A DNA stretch of 49,472 bases from positions 1 to 49,472 of the forward strand of contig JARHYT010000087.1 in assembly GCA_029264775.1 (NCBI GenBank), read 5' to 3'. This DNA is from Helicobacter sp. (GTDB lineage Bacteria > Campylobacterota > Campylobacteria > Campylobacterales > Helicobacteraceae). How positions within the stretch are numbered: position 1 is the stretch's first letter; each line of letters starts with the position of its first letter. Shown piece after piece: positions 41,474 to 49,472 of this stretch. Both the position numbers and the translations under genes were made by a program. The notes under the pieces were generated by a model. The model saw only the letters and a program-made list of their open reading frames with translations, had not been told where the DNA came from and did no database searches.

Positions 41474-43003
41474 TTAAAACAAAGCTTTATCCATTTCTTG
41501 CGGTATATCAATACCCATTATTTTTAGCACACTAGGGGCTATATTGCTTAAACTTCCGTTGTTTATAGATTCTATATTTTCAGAATCTATAAAACAAAAA
41601 ACATCTCCTATTGTATGATTTGTAAGTGGTTTTAGATCAGAATCTTTCATTTCTTCACAATTTCCATGATCGCTTGTCATTATAATGCTATAACCTTTTT
41701 GTTTTGCAAGATTCCATATTTTTGCTATTTCTTTGTCTAATGCTTCTACTGCTTTTATGCTAGCTTCAAAACTTCCTGTATGCCCTACCATATCCCCATT
41801 TGCAAAATTTACCACAATAAAATCATAACCTTTATTAATATAGCTACATACTCCATTAGCAACTTCGCTAGCACTCATTTCAGGTTTTAAATCATAGGTT
41901 TTCACTTTTGGAGATTCTATCAATAGCCTTTCTTCGCCTATCCACTCATCTTCCTTGCCACCATTAAAAAAGAATGTAACATGTGCGTACTTTTCTGTTT
42001 CTGCTATGTGGGCTTGTAATAATCCTTTTTGTGAGATTACTTGTGCTAATGTATTTGATATTTTATCTTTTGGGAATAAAATAGGGAATGGGAATTTTTC
42101 ATCATATTCGCACATGCAGGCAATAAGAATATTTGGAAAAAATTTTCTTTCAAATCCATCAAAATTTTTCAATCCCAAACTAGCGACAATCTCTCTAGCC
42201 CTATCACTTCTGTAATTAATGAATATAAAACCCTCTGTATTGGAATCTATTGCATTTTTATCAATATAATCTATGTTTAAATCATTTTTTGACTTAAATC
42301 CATTGTAATCATTGAAACTAGCTGGTATTATAAATTCATCAAATACTTGTTTGTTGTAGCTATCCTCTATATATGATTCTATGCTACATGTTTGAGGATT
42401 GTTACCATATACAATAGTATCAAACGCTAATTTAACTCTATCCCATCTTTTATCTCTGTCCATAGCATAGAATCTACCGCAAATTGTTGCTATTTTTATA
42501 GAATCGTTTAATATTGATTCTATATTTTTTAGATATTTTAGAAAACTTTGTGGTTTTACATCTCTGCCATCTGTAATTAAATGTAACCATACTTTTTTAT
42601 TTTTATCGTTTGCAATCTTTGCTATTGCCTTTAAGTGATCTATATGGGAATGCACGCCACCATCGCTTGCTAAAATACATAAGTGCATCGTATTTGTGGA
42701 ATCTAAAACAAAATTCAACGCCTCATTTTTTGCTATACTATTATCATCTATAGCCATATTGATTTTTACTAAATCTTGAAATAAGATTCTACCGCTTCCC
42801 AAACTCATATGTCCTACTTCAGAGTTTCCCATTTGCCCTTCAGGCAAACCAACGCTTAAACCATGCGTTTTTATAAGCGAGTTTGGAACATGTTTAAATA
42901 AATAATCATAATGTGGTTTTTTTGCATGATAAAACGCATTATATTGTGTCTTTTCGCTATAGCCAATTCCATCTGTAATAATCAACACAACTTTTTTATT
43001 CAT
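41474..43003 (-). CDS. gpmI: 2,3-bisphosphoglycerate-independent phosphoglycerate mutase
   Basis: Two-manganese enzyme of glycolysis and gluconeogenesis that interconverts 3- and 2-phosphoglycerate. The nucleophile is Ser61 in GNSEVGHMSLGSGR. Metal-binding parts are LIITDGIG at the N-terminus, NFANGDMVGHTG and MTSDHGNCEEM near the C-terminus. YRSDRAREI and FYAMDRDKRWDR bind substrate. At 509 residues it is full length. It is isolated on the minus strand, convergent with the ZnuB-like operon and divergent from mraY. Confidence 0.97.
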   Translation of the reverse strand: MNKKVVLIITDGIGYSEKTQYNAFYHAKKPHYDYLFKHVPNSLIKTHGLSVGLPEGQMGNSEVGHMSLGSGRILFQDLVKINMAIDDNSIAKNEALNFVLDSTNTMHLCILASDGGVHSHIDHLKAIAKIANDKNKKVWLHLITDGRDVKPQSFLKYLKNIESILNDSIKIATICGRFYAMDRDKRWDRVKLAFDTIVYGNNPQTCSIESYIEDSYNKQVFDEFIIPASFNDYNGFKSKNDLNIDYIDKNAIDSNTEGFIFINYRSDRAREIVASLGLKNFDGFERKFFPNILIACMCEYDEKFPFPILFPKDKISNTLAQVISQKGLLQAHIAETEKYAHVTFFFNGGKEDEWIGEERLLIESPKVKTYDLKPEMSASEVANGVCSYINKGYDFIVVNFANGDMVGHTGSFEASIKAVEALDKEIAKIWNLAKQKGYSIIMTSDHGNCEEMKDSDLKPLTNHTIGDVFCFIDSENIESINNGSLSNIAPSVLKIMGIDIPQEMDKALF

Positions 43004-43136
43004 AATCTAACCTTTCAATAAAATTTCAGCAAAAATTCCATATAATTGTAACATGAAAAAATCAAATATGATTTGCATAAAGACCTGATTTATCCGCCTT
43101 AGTCTTTATTGAATTTTATCAGTTTTAAGGAATATT

Positions 43137-44201
43137 ATGTTGTATGAACTTCATAATTTGTTTGGTATTTCAATATTAAAATATATTACTTTTCGTGCTG
43201 GATTAGCTTTTTTTATAGCATTTTTGCTAAGTGTTTATTGTATGCCTGTGTTTATTAGATGGGCAAAGGCAAAGAAAGCTAGTCAGCCTATTTCAGATTC
43301 TATAAAAGCACATGCCAATAAAAAAGATACACCAACTATGGGTGGTTTGGTGTTTGTAAGCTCTGCTATTGTATCAAGCTTAATAACCGCAAAGCTTAAT
43401 AATCCATATGTTCAAATAGGTCTCATTTGTCTTGTAGCATTTATGTTAATAGGTGCTAGAGATGATTATATGAAAATTTCTGCTAAAAGCAATGCAGGCA
43501 TGAGCTCCAAAACAAAGTTTTTGTTTCTCTCACTTATTGCTATTGTGGTTAGTTTTTTGTTATATAGAGCAGGGCTAAATACAGACTTTTATATACCTAT
43601 ACTTAAGAAGCCATTATTAGAGCTTAGTGATTTTTCGTCTTTAATGATTATTTTTTGGGTAATTGTGTTTCTTGCAACTACAAATGCAGTAAATGTAACA
43701 GATGGGCTTGATGGATTAGCAACGATTCCTAGTATTTGTGCTTTAGCTTCTTTAAGTGTGTTTATGTATGTTGGTGGTAATTTTGAGATGTCAAAATATT
43801 TATTGTGGCCACATATAGTAGATTCTGGTGAAGTTATGGTTTTAAGCCTTGCTATGATTGGTGCTCTTTTTGGATTTTTATGGTATAACTGCCATCCTGC
43901 TCAAGTGTTCATGGGGGATAGCGGAAGTTTATCTTTAGGTGGATTCATAGCATATTGTGCAATAGTATCAAAGAATGAAATTTTACTCATTTTAATGGGT
44001 TCTATTTTTGTTATTGAGACAATATCTGTGATACTTCAAATTGGAAGTTATAGGTTAAGGCATAAAAAAATATTTTTAATGGCACCGATACACCATCATT
44101 TTGAAGTAAAGGGTTGGGCAGAAAATAAGATTATAGTTAGATTTTGGATTATTGCGATTTTATCAAATATAATAGCTTTAATCACACTTAAAATTCGTTA
44201 A
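43137..44201 (+). CDS. mraY: Phospho-N-acetylmuramoyl-pentapeptide transferase
   Basis: Inner-membrane enzyme that makes lipid I from UDP-MurNAc-pentapeptide and undecaprenyl phosphate. The 354-residue protein has ten membrane helices and the motifs [37 protein letters not shown] and [12 protein letters not shown]. The start has TTTTAAGGAATATT upstream. In H. pylori murD follows; here an Eis-like acetyltransferase comes next, 13 nt after the stop. Confidence 0.98.
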   Translation: MLYELHNLFGISILKYITFRAGLAFFIAFLLSVYCMPVFIRWAKAKKASQPISDSIKAHANKKDTPTMGGLVFVSSAIVSSLITAKLNNPYVQIGLICLVAFMLIGARDDYMKISAKSNAGMSSKTKFLFLSLIAIVVSFLLYRAGLNTDFYIPILKKPLLELSDFSSLMIIFWVIVFLATTNAVNVTDGLDGLATIPSICALASLSVFMYVGGNFEMSKYLLWPHIVDSGEVMVLSLAMIGALFGFLWYNCHPAQVFMGDSGSLSLGGFIAYCAIVSKNEILLILMGSIFVIETISVILQIGSYRLRHKKIFLMAPIHHHFEVKGWAENKIIVRFWIIAILSNIIALITLKIR

Positions 44202-44214
44202 TTATGGTGGCAAT

Positions 44215-45447
44215 ATGAATAAATCTCAAATAAGAAATCAGCTTACATTAAGGCAACTTAATGCTAATGATATAGAGGAGTTTAACGAGCTTTTAAGATA
44301 TGCTTTTCAAGTTACAGAAAAAGATCTTTTGCATTTTGGTTGGGATAATGCAGAAATAAAGCAATCAAAATATCCAATTTTGCAAAATGCGTATGTTTTA
44401 GGTTGGTTTAATAAAAATAAACTTATATCTCAAATAGCTTTGTATCCTATGCAAATGAACATTTATAATAAAATTTTTAAAATGGGCGGTATAACAGGTG
44501 TTGCCACCTATCCTGAATACTCTGGTATCGGTTTAATGGCTGATTTGATGAAGGAGATTCTATCTACTATGCGTACTAATAAGCAAAGTATTTCATGTTT
44601 ATATCCATATTCTATACCATACTATCGTTCCAGAGGTTGGGAGATAATAAGCGATAAAATGACTTTTAGTATGGCAGATCATCAAGTACCAAAAGTACCT
44701 AAAGTGCAAGGTATGATTCAGAGGGTTGAATGTGATAATGATGATTTAATAAAGCTTTATGATAAGTTTGCAAGGCAGACTCATGGATGTTTAATAAGAG
44801 ATAAACTTGCTTGGGATGAATATTGGCGTTGGGATGTAGAACATGAGGTTGTAGCGATATATTATGATACTAATAATAATCCTACAGGATATATTATATA
44901 TTTGCTTGAAAATGATGTATTTAAGATTAAAGAGATGATATACTTAAATAAAGAGGCACAATATGGAATATGGGGATATATAAATGCTCATCAATCTATG
45001 TTTGATAAAATAAAGGGAGCAAACTATAGTAATCATAATTTAGCATTTTTATTAGAGGATGGACATATTAAAGAAACAACCAAGCCTTATATCATGGCGA
45101 GGATAGTAGATGTTGAGCAATTCTTGAAAGATTATCCATTTGATTCTATAAACTTTGATACTACAATATGTTTTATTGTTAGCGATCCCTTACTTGATTG
45201 GAATAAAAAAGCATTTATTTTACATTTTAAGAGCAATACAATAAGTTTGGAATTAAATAACCTAGAAACAAGAAAATATGATAATGAGATTGTAATTGAC
45301 ATACAAACTCTTACCACCATGCTTTTGGGATATAAAAGACCTTTATATTTGCGTCAAATAGGGAGACTTGATGCAAATGATCAGGCAATAGATATATTAG
45401 AGGAAATAATACCCGAAGGCAAGGCATACTTTAGTGATTACTTTTAA
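44215..45447 (+). CDS. Eis-like GNAT acetyltransferase
   Basis: A 410-residue protein with the three-part Eis architecture: an N-terminal GNAT domain (ITGVATYPEYSGIGLMADLM as acetyl-CoA loop), a second GNAT-like domain and an SCP2-like C-terminal domain. YPYSIPYYRSRGWEI contains the tyrosine of the Eis catalytic region. The protein ends in Phe (YFSDYF), as in mycobacterial Eis, whose terminal carboxylate takes part in catalysis. Eis relatives acetylate aminoglycosides or other amines; the substrate here is unknown. The family is commoner in Gram-positives, so transfer is possible. It sits between mraY and an LPS glycosyltransferase, which may mean an envelope target. Confidence 0.83.
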   Translation: MNKSQIRNQLTLRQLNANDIEEFNELLRYAFQVTEKDLLHFGWDNAEIKQSKYPILQNAYVLGWFNKNKLISQIALYPMQMNIYNKIFKMGGITGVATYPEYSGIGLMADLMKEILSTMRTNKQSISCLYPYSIPYYRSRGWEIISDKMTFSMADHQVPKVPKVQGMIQRVECDNDDLIKLYDKFARQTHGCLIRDKLAWDEYWRWDVEHEVVAIYYDTNNNPTGYIIYLLENDVFKIKEMIYLNKEAQYGIWGYINAHQSMFDKIKGANYSNHNLAFLLEDGHIKETTKPYIMARIVDVEQFLKDYPFDSINFDTTICFIVSDPLLDWNKKAFILHFKSNTISLELNNLETRKYDNEIVIDIQTLTTMLLGYKRPLYLRQIGRLDANDQAIDILEEIIPEGKAYFSDYF

Positions 45448-45471
45448 TTATTTTAGCTTTTTGGTATTACT

Positions 45472-46539
45472 ATGAGAGAACCAAGGTTTATCTATAATTT
45501 AAAAGGTATAATTAGGGCTTTAATCCCTAGAGCAATAACACAAAATATGCTAGAGTATAAATTAAATCATTTGTTGCGTAAATACGAAAAAAAACTAGAT
45601 ACAATAAAGCAAAGAGTTAATTATTATAATAAATTGCAAAGTCAATTTGTCATGCCAACAAATCAAGATGATTTACCAAAAGATGAGCCATATACAAAGA
45701 ATCTACCACCTTATCCTAGTCGTATTTGTTATTTAAATCTAATAAAACCAGATTTAGATATATTAAAGAATAACAGATATAAAAGCAGGGGTTCTGTATA
45801 TTACTTTGATACATATCAATGGACAAGATATTTTAATGATTCTTTGTATTGGGCTTTTTTATTTTATGATATAAATCAGCTCATAAGTTTTCCTGCTATT
45901 TGCAAGTCTCGCCCCATAATTCAAGACAACAATAATTCTGTTATTTTGCAATTAGACAAATATAGACATTTTCAATTTATAAAAGATTCTATTAAATTTG
46001 AAGATAAAAATGATTTGTTATTTTTTAGAGGTGCTGTTTATCAGGAGCATAGGACAAGATTTTTTGAAAAGTATTATAATAGTGCTCTTTGTGATATTGG
46101 ACATGTTGGGAATAAAGATTCAAATCCACAATGGTTAAAAGAAAAAGTCCCTATTAAAGCTCATTTGACCTATAAATTTTTACTTAGTCTTGAAGGTTAT
46201 GATGTGGCTAGCAATCTTAAGTGGATCTTAAGCTCTAATTCATTATGTATAATGCCAAAACCAGAGATTGAAACATGGTTTATGGAGGGAACACTGATTC
46301 CCAACATTCATTATGCAGAGCTTGATATAAATTATAGTAATTTAGATTCTATAATAGAATATTACAAAACACACACAAGAGAAGCAAAAGAAATTATAAA
46401 TAATGCAAATATATATTGCAAACAATTTTATGATAAAAATTTTGAAGGACTACTTAACATGCTTGTGTTGAGAAAATATTTTTATCTATCTGGGCAAATA
46501 GATGTAACAAATATAGAACGAGAATTATTTAGTAACTAA
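45472..46539 (+). CDS. Family-90-type (LpsA/CAP10-like) glycosyltransferase
   Basis: A 355-residue cytoplasmic-side protein without membrane helices. The diagnostic region LLFFRGAVYQEHRTRFFE is followed by KFLLSLEGYDVASNLKWIL, SSNSLCIMPKPEIETWFMEG and TLIPNIHYAEL, matching LPS glycosyltransferases of the LpsA/GT90 type that add a sugar to the LPS outer core. Acceptor and sugar cannot be told. It is 24 nt after the Eis-like gene and probably in the same operon. Confidence 0.85.
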   Translation: MREPRFIYNLKGIIRALIPRAITQNMLEYKLNHLLRKYEKKLDTIKQRVNYYNKLQSQFVMPTNQDDLPKDEPYTKNLPPYPSRICYLNLIKPDLDILKNNRYKSRGSVYYFDTYQWTRYFNDSLYWAFLFYDINQLISFPAICKSRPIIQDNNNSVILQLDKYRHFQFIKDSIKFEDKNDLLFFRGAVYQEHRTRFFEKYYNSALCDIGHVGNKDSNPQWLKEKVPIKAHLTYKFLLSLEGYDVASNLKWILSSNSLCIMPKPEIETWFMEGTLIPNIHYAELDINYSNLDSIIEYYKTHTREAKEIINNANIYCKQFYDKNFEGLLNMLVLRKYFYLSGQIDVTNIERELFSN

Positions 46540-46617
46540 CATGAATACTTAAAAAACTATTAAATACCGCATTGTTATTGAAAGTTTATAATTTTTATGT
46601 TCTTATAACATAATTTT

Positions 46618-46626
46618 TGTTATAAT
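46618..46626 (+). promoter_or_regulatory. Extended -10 promoter of argJ
   Basis: TTTTTGTTATAATCAC contains TGT-TATAAT, 30 nt before argJ and just upstream of its GGAAGGAAAGGAG ribosome binding site. Confidence 0.55.
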
Positions 46627-46656
46627 CACTTCAAACAATGGAAGGAAAGGAGATTT

Positions 46657-47949
46657 ATGGCAGAGGATATTAAAAATCTAGAAAATGCAAGTGGTAACAA
46701 TCACAATAAGGGTATATTTATAGCAAATAGTACAAAGTTACCAAGTGGTTTTGAAATATCTGGCATTAAAGCTGGCATAAAATATAAAAATAGGTTAGAT
46801 CTAGCTTTAATTTATTCAAAACATCCGTGTGAATATGTTGGCGTATGGACACAAAATAAGATTCAAGCTGCTTGTATCAAACATAATAAGTCAAACTATG
46901 ACAATAAGATTCATGCAATTATGATAAATTCTGGTTATGCTAATGCTTGCACAGGTAAAGATGGGGATAAAGATTGTGCGTTATGTGCGGATAGATTAAG
47001 TAAATCTTTAAATATAGATTCTAATGCTATTTTGTTGTCATCAACAGGTGTGATAGGTCAAAGATTACCAATGGATAGAATCACAAAGGCTATTCCTAAG
47101 TTAGTTTCTAGCAAGAGCAATACAAAAGATTCTATGAAAAATGCAAGTAAAGCAATTATGACAACAGATACTTTTAGAAAAGTATGTGGAGTGAAGTTTA
47201 ATTTAACCTCTAAAGATTCTGATGAATCACAAAGTATTGTCAGAATTTGGGGCATGGCAAAGGGTTCTGGTATGATACATCCAAATATGGCAACCATGCT
47301 TGGATTTATACTAACTGATGTAGCAATAAGTAAATCGCTTTTGCAGGAATCACTAAGCGATATAGTGAAAGAAACTTTTAATCAAATTAGCGTTGATGGA
47401 GATACTTCCACAAATGATATGGTTATAGTTTTAGCAAATGCTAGGGCAAATAATAAAATAATTGACACAAAAAACAAAGATTATGAAATTTTTAAAGAGG
47501 CATTAAAAAAAGTTTGTTTAAGGCTTGCAAAACAAATCGCAAGAGATGGAGAAGGTGCTACACATTTGCTTGAAGTTCAAGTTAAAAATGCAAAGACATT
47601 AGAGCAGGCACAAAAATTAAGCAAGTCTATTATTGGTTCTAATTTGGTAAAGACTGCTTTTTTTGGTAAAGATGCAAATTGGGGTCGTATTATATGTGCA
47701 ATGGGATATAGCGATGCAGATTTTGATACAACAAAATTAGATTTGTGCTTTGAAAGCAAAAAGGGCAGGGTTGTTGTTGTAAAAAATGGAGTTGGTGTAA
47801 AGTTTAATGAAAATAAAGCTAAAAATATATTAAGAGCTGATAAAATTCGTATTGATATAAACCTAAAAGAAGGTGAATGTAGTGCTAAGGCATGGGGTTG
47901 TGATTTAAGCTATGATTATGTGAAGATAAATGCGGATTATCGCTCATGA
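46657..47949 (+). CDS. argJ: Glutamate N-acetyltransferase / amino-acid acetyltransferase
   Basis: Recycles acetyl from N-acetylornithine to glutamate in arginine synthesis, and may also acetylate glutamate with acetyl-CoA. It is made as a precursor that cleaves itself. Cleavage occurs before Thr213 in GMIHPNMATMLGF, the nucleophile. Other signatures are GYANACTGKDGD, SVDGDTSTNDMV, RDGEGATHLLEV and GKDANWGRI. At 430 residues it has an N-terminal extension of about 30 residues. The strong ribosome binding site AAGGAAAGGAG is 6 nt upstream. No other arg genes are in the window. H. pylori lacks this pathway. Confidence 0.97.
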   Translation: MAEDIKNLENASGNNHNKGIFIANSTKLPSGFEISGIKAGIKYKNRLDLALIYSKHPCEYVGVWTQNKIQAACIKHNKSNYDNKIHAIMINSGYANACTGKDGDKDCALCADRLSKSLNIDSNAILLSSTGVIGQRLPMDRITKAIPKLVSSKSNTKDSMKNASKAIMTTDTFRKVCGVKFNLTSKDSDESQSIVRIWGMAKGSGMIHPNMATMLGFILTDVAISKSLLQESLSDIVKETFNQISVDGDTSTNDMVIVLANARANNKIIDTKNKDYEIFKEALKKVCLRLAKQIARDGEGATHLLEVQVKNAKTLEQAQKLSKSIIGSNLVKTAFFGKDANWGRIICAMGYSDADFDTTKLDLCFESKKGRVVVVKNGVGVKFNENKAKNILRADKIRIDINLKEGECSAKAWGCDLSYDYVKINADYRS

Positions 47950-48196
47950 TAGTACTACAAATTATCTATATCTTTACACAATGTTATGTAAAACACAAGC
48001 AAGGTTTCTATTATCAACTTGGTATAGTAGTGCATATAGACAAAATGAATACATATCAACACTATGGGGAAAATTTCATATTGATATAATTGAACATTTC
48101 TACCATTTAGGAGCAAGCGAAAAAAATAGAAATGCAATAAAGGAATCATTAATTAATAATTATCGTATCAATAAATATACAAGTATCTACATATAA
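47950..48196 (+). pseudogene. C-terminal remnant of a D12-class adenine-N6 DNA methyltransferase
   Basis: Directly after argJ a frame encodes ARFLLSTWYSSAYRQNEY, then EHFYHLGASEKNRNAIKES and LINNY. This resembles the C-terminal part of D12/Dam-type DNA adenine methyltransferases (final strand and the Glu-x-Leu-Ile-x-Asn ending). The catalytic DPPY and FxGxG motifs are absent, and the frame begins inside the argJ end, so only about 75 residues remain. It is probably the leftover of a restriction-modification locus. The match is from memory of the family. Confidence 0.5.
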
Positions 48197-48491
48197 TAAC
48201 AACATTTAAAAATAATAAACTAAAACTTGATAACATAGCCTAAAAGTCAAAAAACTAGATAAATGCAGATATATTTAAAAATTTAGTAGAAATTTCAGCA
48301 AAATAACTAGGTTTATTAATTATTGCTTAATAATATACTTACAAAAAGCAATATAATGATGCCTTAGATTCTATTTACTCAATCTTAGAGATGACATGAA
48401 TTCTTCTATAAAATTTTTAGAGAATGTGAAACTTGTTTGTATTCTATTTACTTTTTTTATTTATCTTAATTATAATATAGGAGATTTAAGT
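48197..48491. other. AT-rich gap before the EcsC-family gene
   Basis: No gene recognised. TATAAT at 48352-48357 (GCAATATAATGATG) is the likely promoter of the next gene. A longer N-terminal frame from 48396 lacks a ribosome binding site. Confidence 0.45.
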
Positions 48492-49238
48492 ATGGACTTA
48501 ACAAATGGCAGTCAAGTATTAACATTAATCAAAGCAACATCTAATATACCATTAGTTAAAATAAACAGGGACGAATATTTGTCAAAAGAATTTTCTAAAG
48601 ATTTTGCAAATATACAAGACAAAATTTTACAATTAGGTCCATATGAAGCTGGTGTGCCTATTGAGATAATACAACAAAAAGCGAAATCTGCTATAAATTA
48701 TGAAACCAATAAAGCCACAGCTGTTTCTTTTGCTAATGGAATACCAGGTGGTTTTGCCTTATTTGCAACTATTCCGGCAGATATAACACAATTTATGGGG
48801 CATTCTATGAGAATTATGCAAAAATTATGTTATTTGTCTAGTATGCCGGGTTTTTCTAGAATTGATGATATGACAGATGAAGAAGCCAATGCAGTATTAA
48901 TCTATCTTGGAGTTATGTTTAGTAGTGCTGGTGCAACATTAGCTGTCCAACAAATAGCAAATCATCTAGCCGAATTTGCACTAAAAGAGATTCCTAAGAT
49001 GGCATTAACAAAAGTAGTAGGATATAATGTTCTAAAAGATATCTTAAAAATGGTGGGTATAAAATTAACCAAAGATACGACAGCAAAAAGTGTTGCTAAA
49101 ATTGTACCTATACTTGGTGGTATTATATCTGGCGGGATAACATTTATACAATTGCAAAAGATGTCCAATAGGCTATATAATGAGTTTGAAAAAAATAGAC
49201 TCAAGCAAGATATAAAATATATTCCAGAGCATATATAA
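48492..49238 (+). CDS. EcsC-family protein
   Basis: A 248-residue protein from the ATG at 48492, preceded by ATAGGAGATTTAAGT. The hydrophobic, Gly/Ala-rich middle is FANGIPGGFALFATIPADIT. Later segments GVMFSSAGATLAVQQIANHL and VPILGGIISGGITFIQL match the EcsC family (related to DUF697), whose members associate with membranes; the biochemical role is unclear. A frame from 48396 would add a hydrophobic N-terminal piece but has no good ribosome binding site. Confidence 0.7.
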   Translation: MDLTNGSQVLTLIKATSNIPLVKINRDEYLSKEFSKDFANIQDKILQLGPYEAGVPIEIIQQKAKSAINYETNKATAVSFANGIPGGFALFATIPADITQFMGHSMRIMQKLCYLSSMPGFSRIDDMTDEEANAVLIYLGVMFSSAGATLAVQQIANHLAEFALKEIPKMALTKVVGYNVLKDILKMVGIKLTKDTTAKSVAKIVPILGGIISGGITFIQLQKMSNRLYNEFEKNRLKQDIKYIPEHI

Positions 49239-49330
49239 TAAGCTTATTGTTAAATCTGTAATTTATTTGCTATAAATACATATTGATAAATTAGCATATT
49301 AGCAATATGAGAGTTGCAATTAGCTTTTTT

Positions 49331-49472
49331 CTATAAAGCCAAAGCATCACCAACCTTAATAATGCTTCTACCTATATGCAAATTATTTTGTAATGAATAT
49401 AGCGTGTTTTCAAGGTTTTGTAATGTAACTTCTTTAATATCAAGCTTATGTATAATTTCTTTTTTCAAACTA
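49331..49472 (-). CDS. C-terminal end of an unidentified gene (runs off window)
   Basis: On the minus strand a frame open from the window edge ends at a TAG at 49331. It encodes about 46 residues: SLKKEIIHKLDIKEVTLQNL and finally NNLHIGRSIIKVGDALAL. Composition is protein-like and helical. The family is not recognised from this piece. It converges on the EcsC-family gene. Confidence 0.55.
   Translation of the reverse strand, partial: SLKKEIIHKLDIKEVTLQNLENTLYSLQNNLHIGRSIIKVGDALAL

Noticed and set aside
48396-48491. Upstream extension of the EcsC-family gene with a hydrophobic N-terminus
   Set aside because: There is no ribosome binding site at 48396, while AGGAG stands before the ATG at 48492.

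Overview
The window looks like chromosomal DNA of a Helicobacter-like member of the Campylobacterota (Epsilonproteobacteria). It is very AT-rich, and several gene neighbourhoods match those remembered from Helicobacter: minC-lpxC, pyrG-recJ-pseudouridine synthase, cvpA-lysS-glyA-(DUF1882-like)-(SPOR), clpS-clpA and rpmE-rsmI. It is not H. pylori: dnaA-dnaN-gyrB are contiguous as in Campylobacter, argJ is present, and a ycf46/ycf35-type gene set is present. Species cannot be read from the sequence alone.

Layout. The replication origin lies near 5-6.6 kb. Leftward from it run dnaA, dnaN, gyrB, a prepilin-like gene, rnc and a truncated outer-membrane protein gene, all on the minus strand. Rightward run fabD, minC, lpxC, an MFS transporter, lolA, atpB and a small membrane protein. 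DnaA-box-like GTGAAT arrays flank dnaA on both sides, and a TAG-repeat (DnaA-trio-like) element sits between dnaA and dnaN, which suggests a bipartite oriC. From 12.6 to 16.4 kb the minus strand carries a large Dcu-type C4-dicarboxylate transporter, a tightly coupled operon (DUF2997, DUF1257/Ycf35, small radical-SAM protein) and tpiA. From 16.7 to 31.5 kb the plus strand carries pyrG, recJ, a pseudouridine synthase, hemC, cvpA, lysS, glyA, a DUF1882-like gene, a SPOR-domain gene, recG and a Ycf46-type AAA+ ATPase. clpS-clpA follow.

From about 34.5 kb the window becomes more accessory. It holds long AT-rich gaps, orphan genes, a secreted cysteine-containing protein, an OMP, a TauE/SafE-like protein with a His/Met-rich tail next to an orphan ZnuB-like permease, gpmI, mraY, an Eis-like acetyltransferase, a family-90-type LPS glycosyltransferase, argJ, a likely remnant of an adenine DNA methyltransferase and an EcsC-family gene.

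The most interesting candidate system is the set of Ycf46 AAA+ ATPase (29.9 kb) with DUF1257 (Ycf35), DUF2997 and a CxxxCxxC radical-SAM protein (14.4-15.6 kb). It is split over two loci 15 kb apart and has no described function in this lineage that I know of. No tRNA, rRNA, CRISPR array or intact insertion sequence was recognised.
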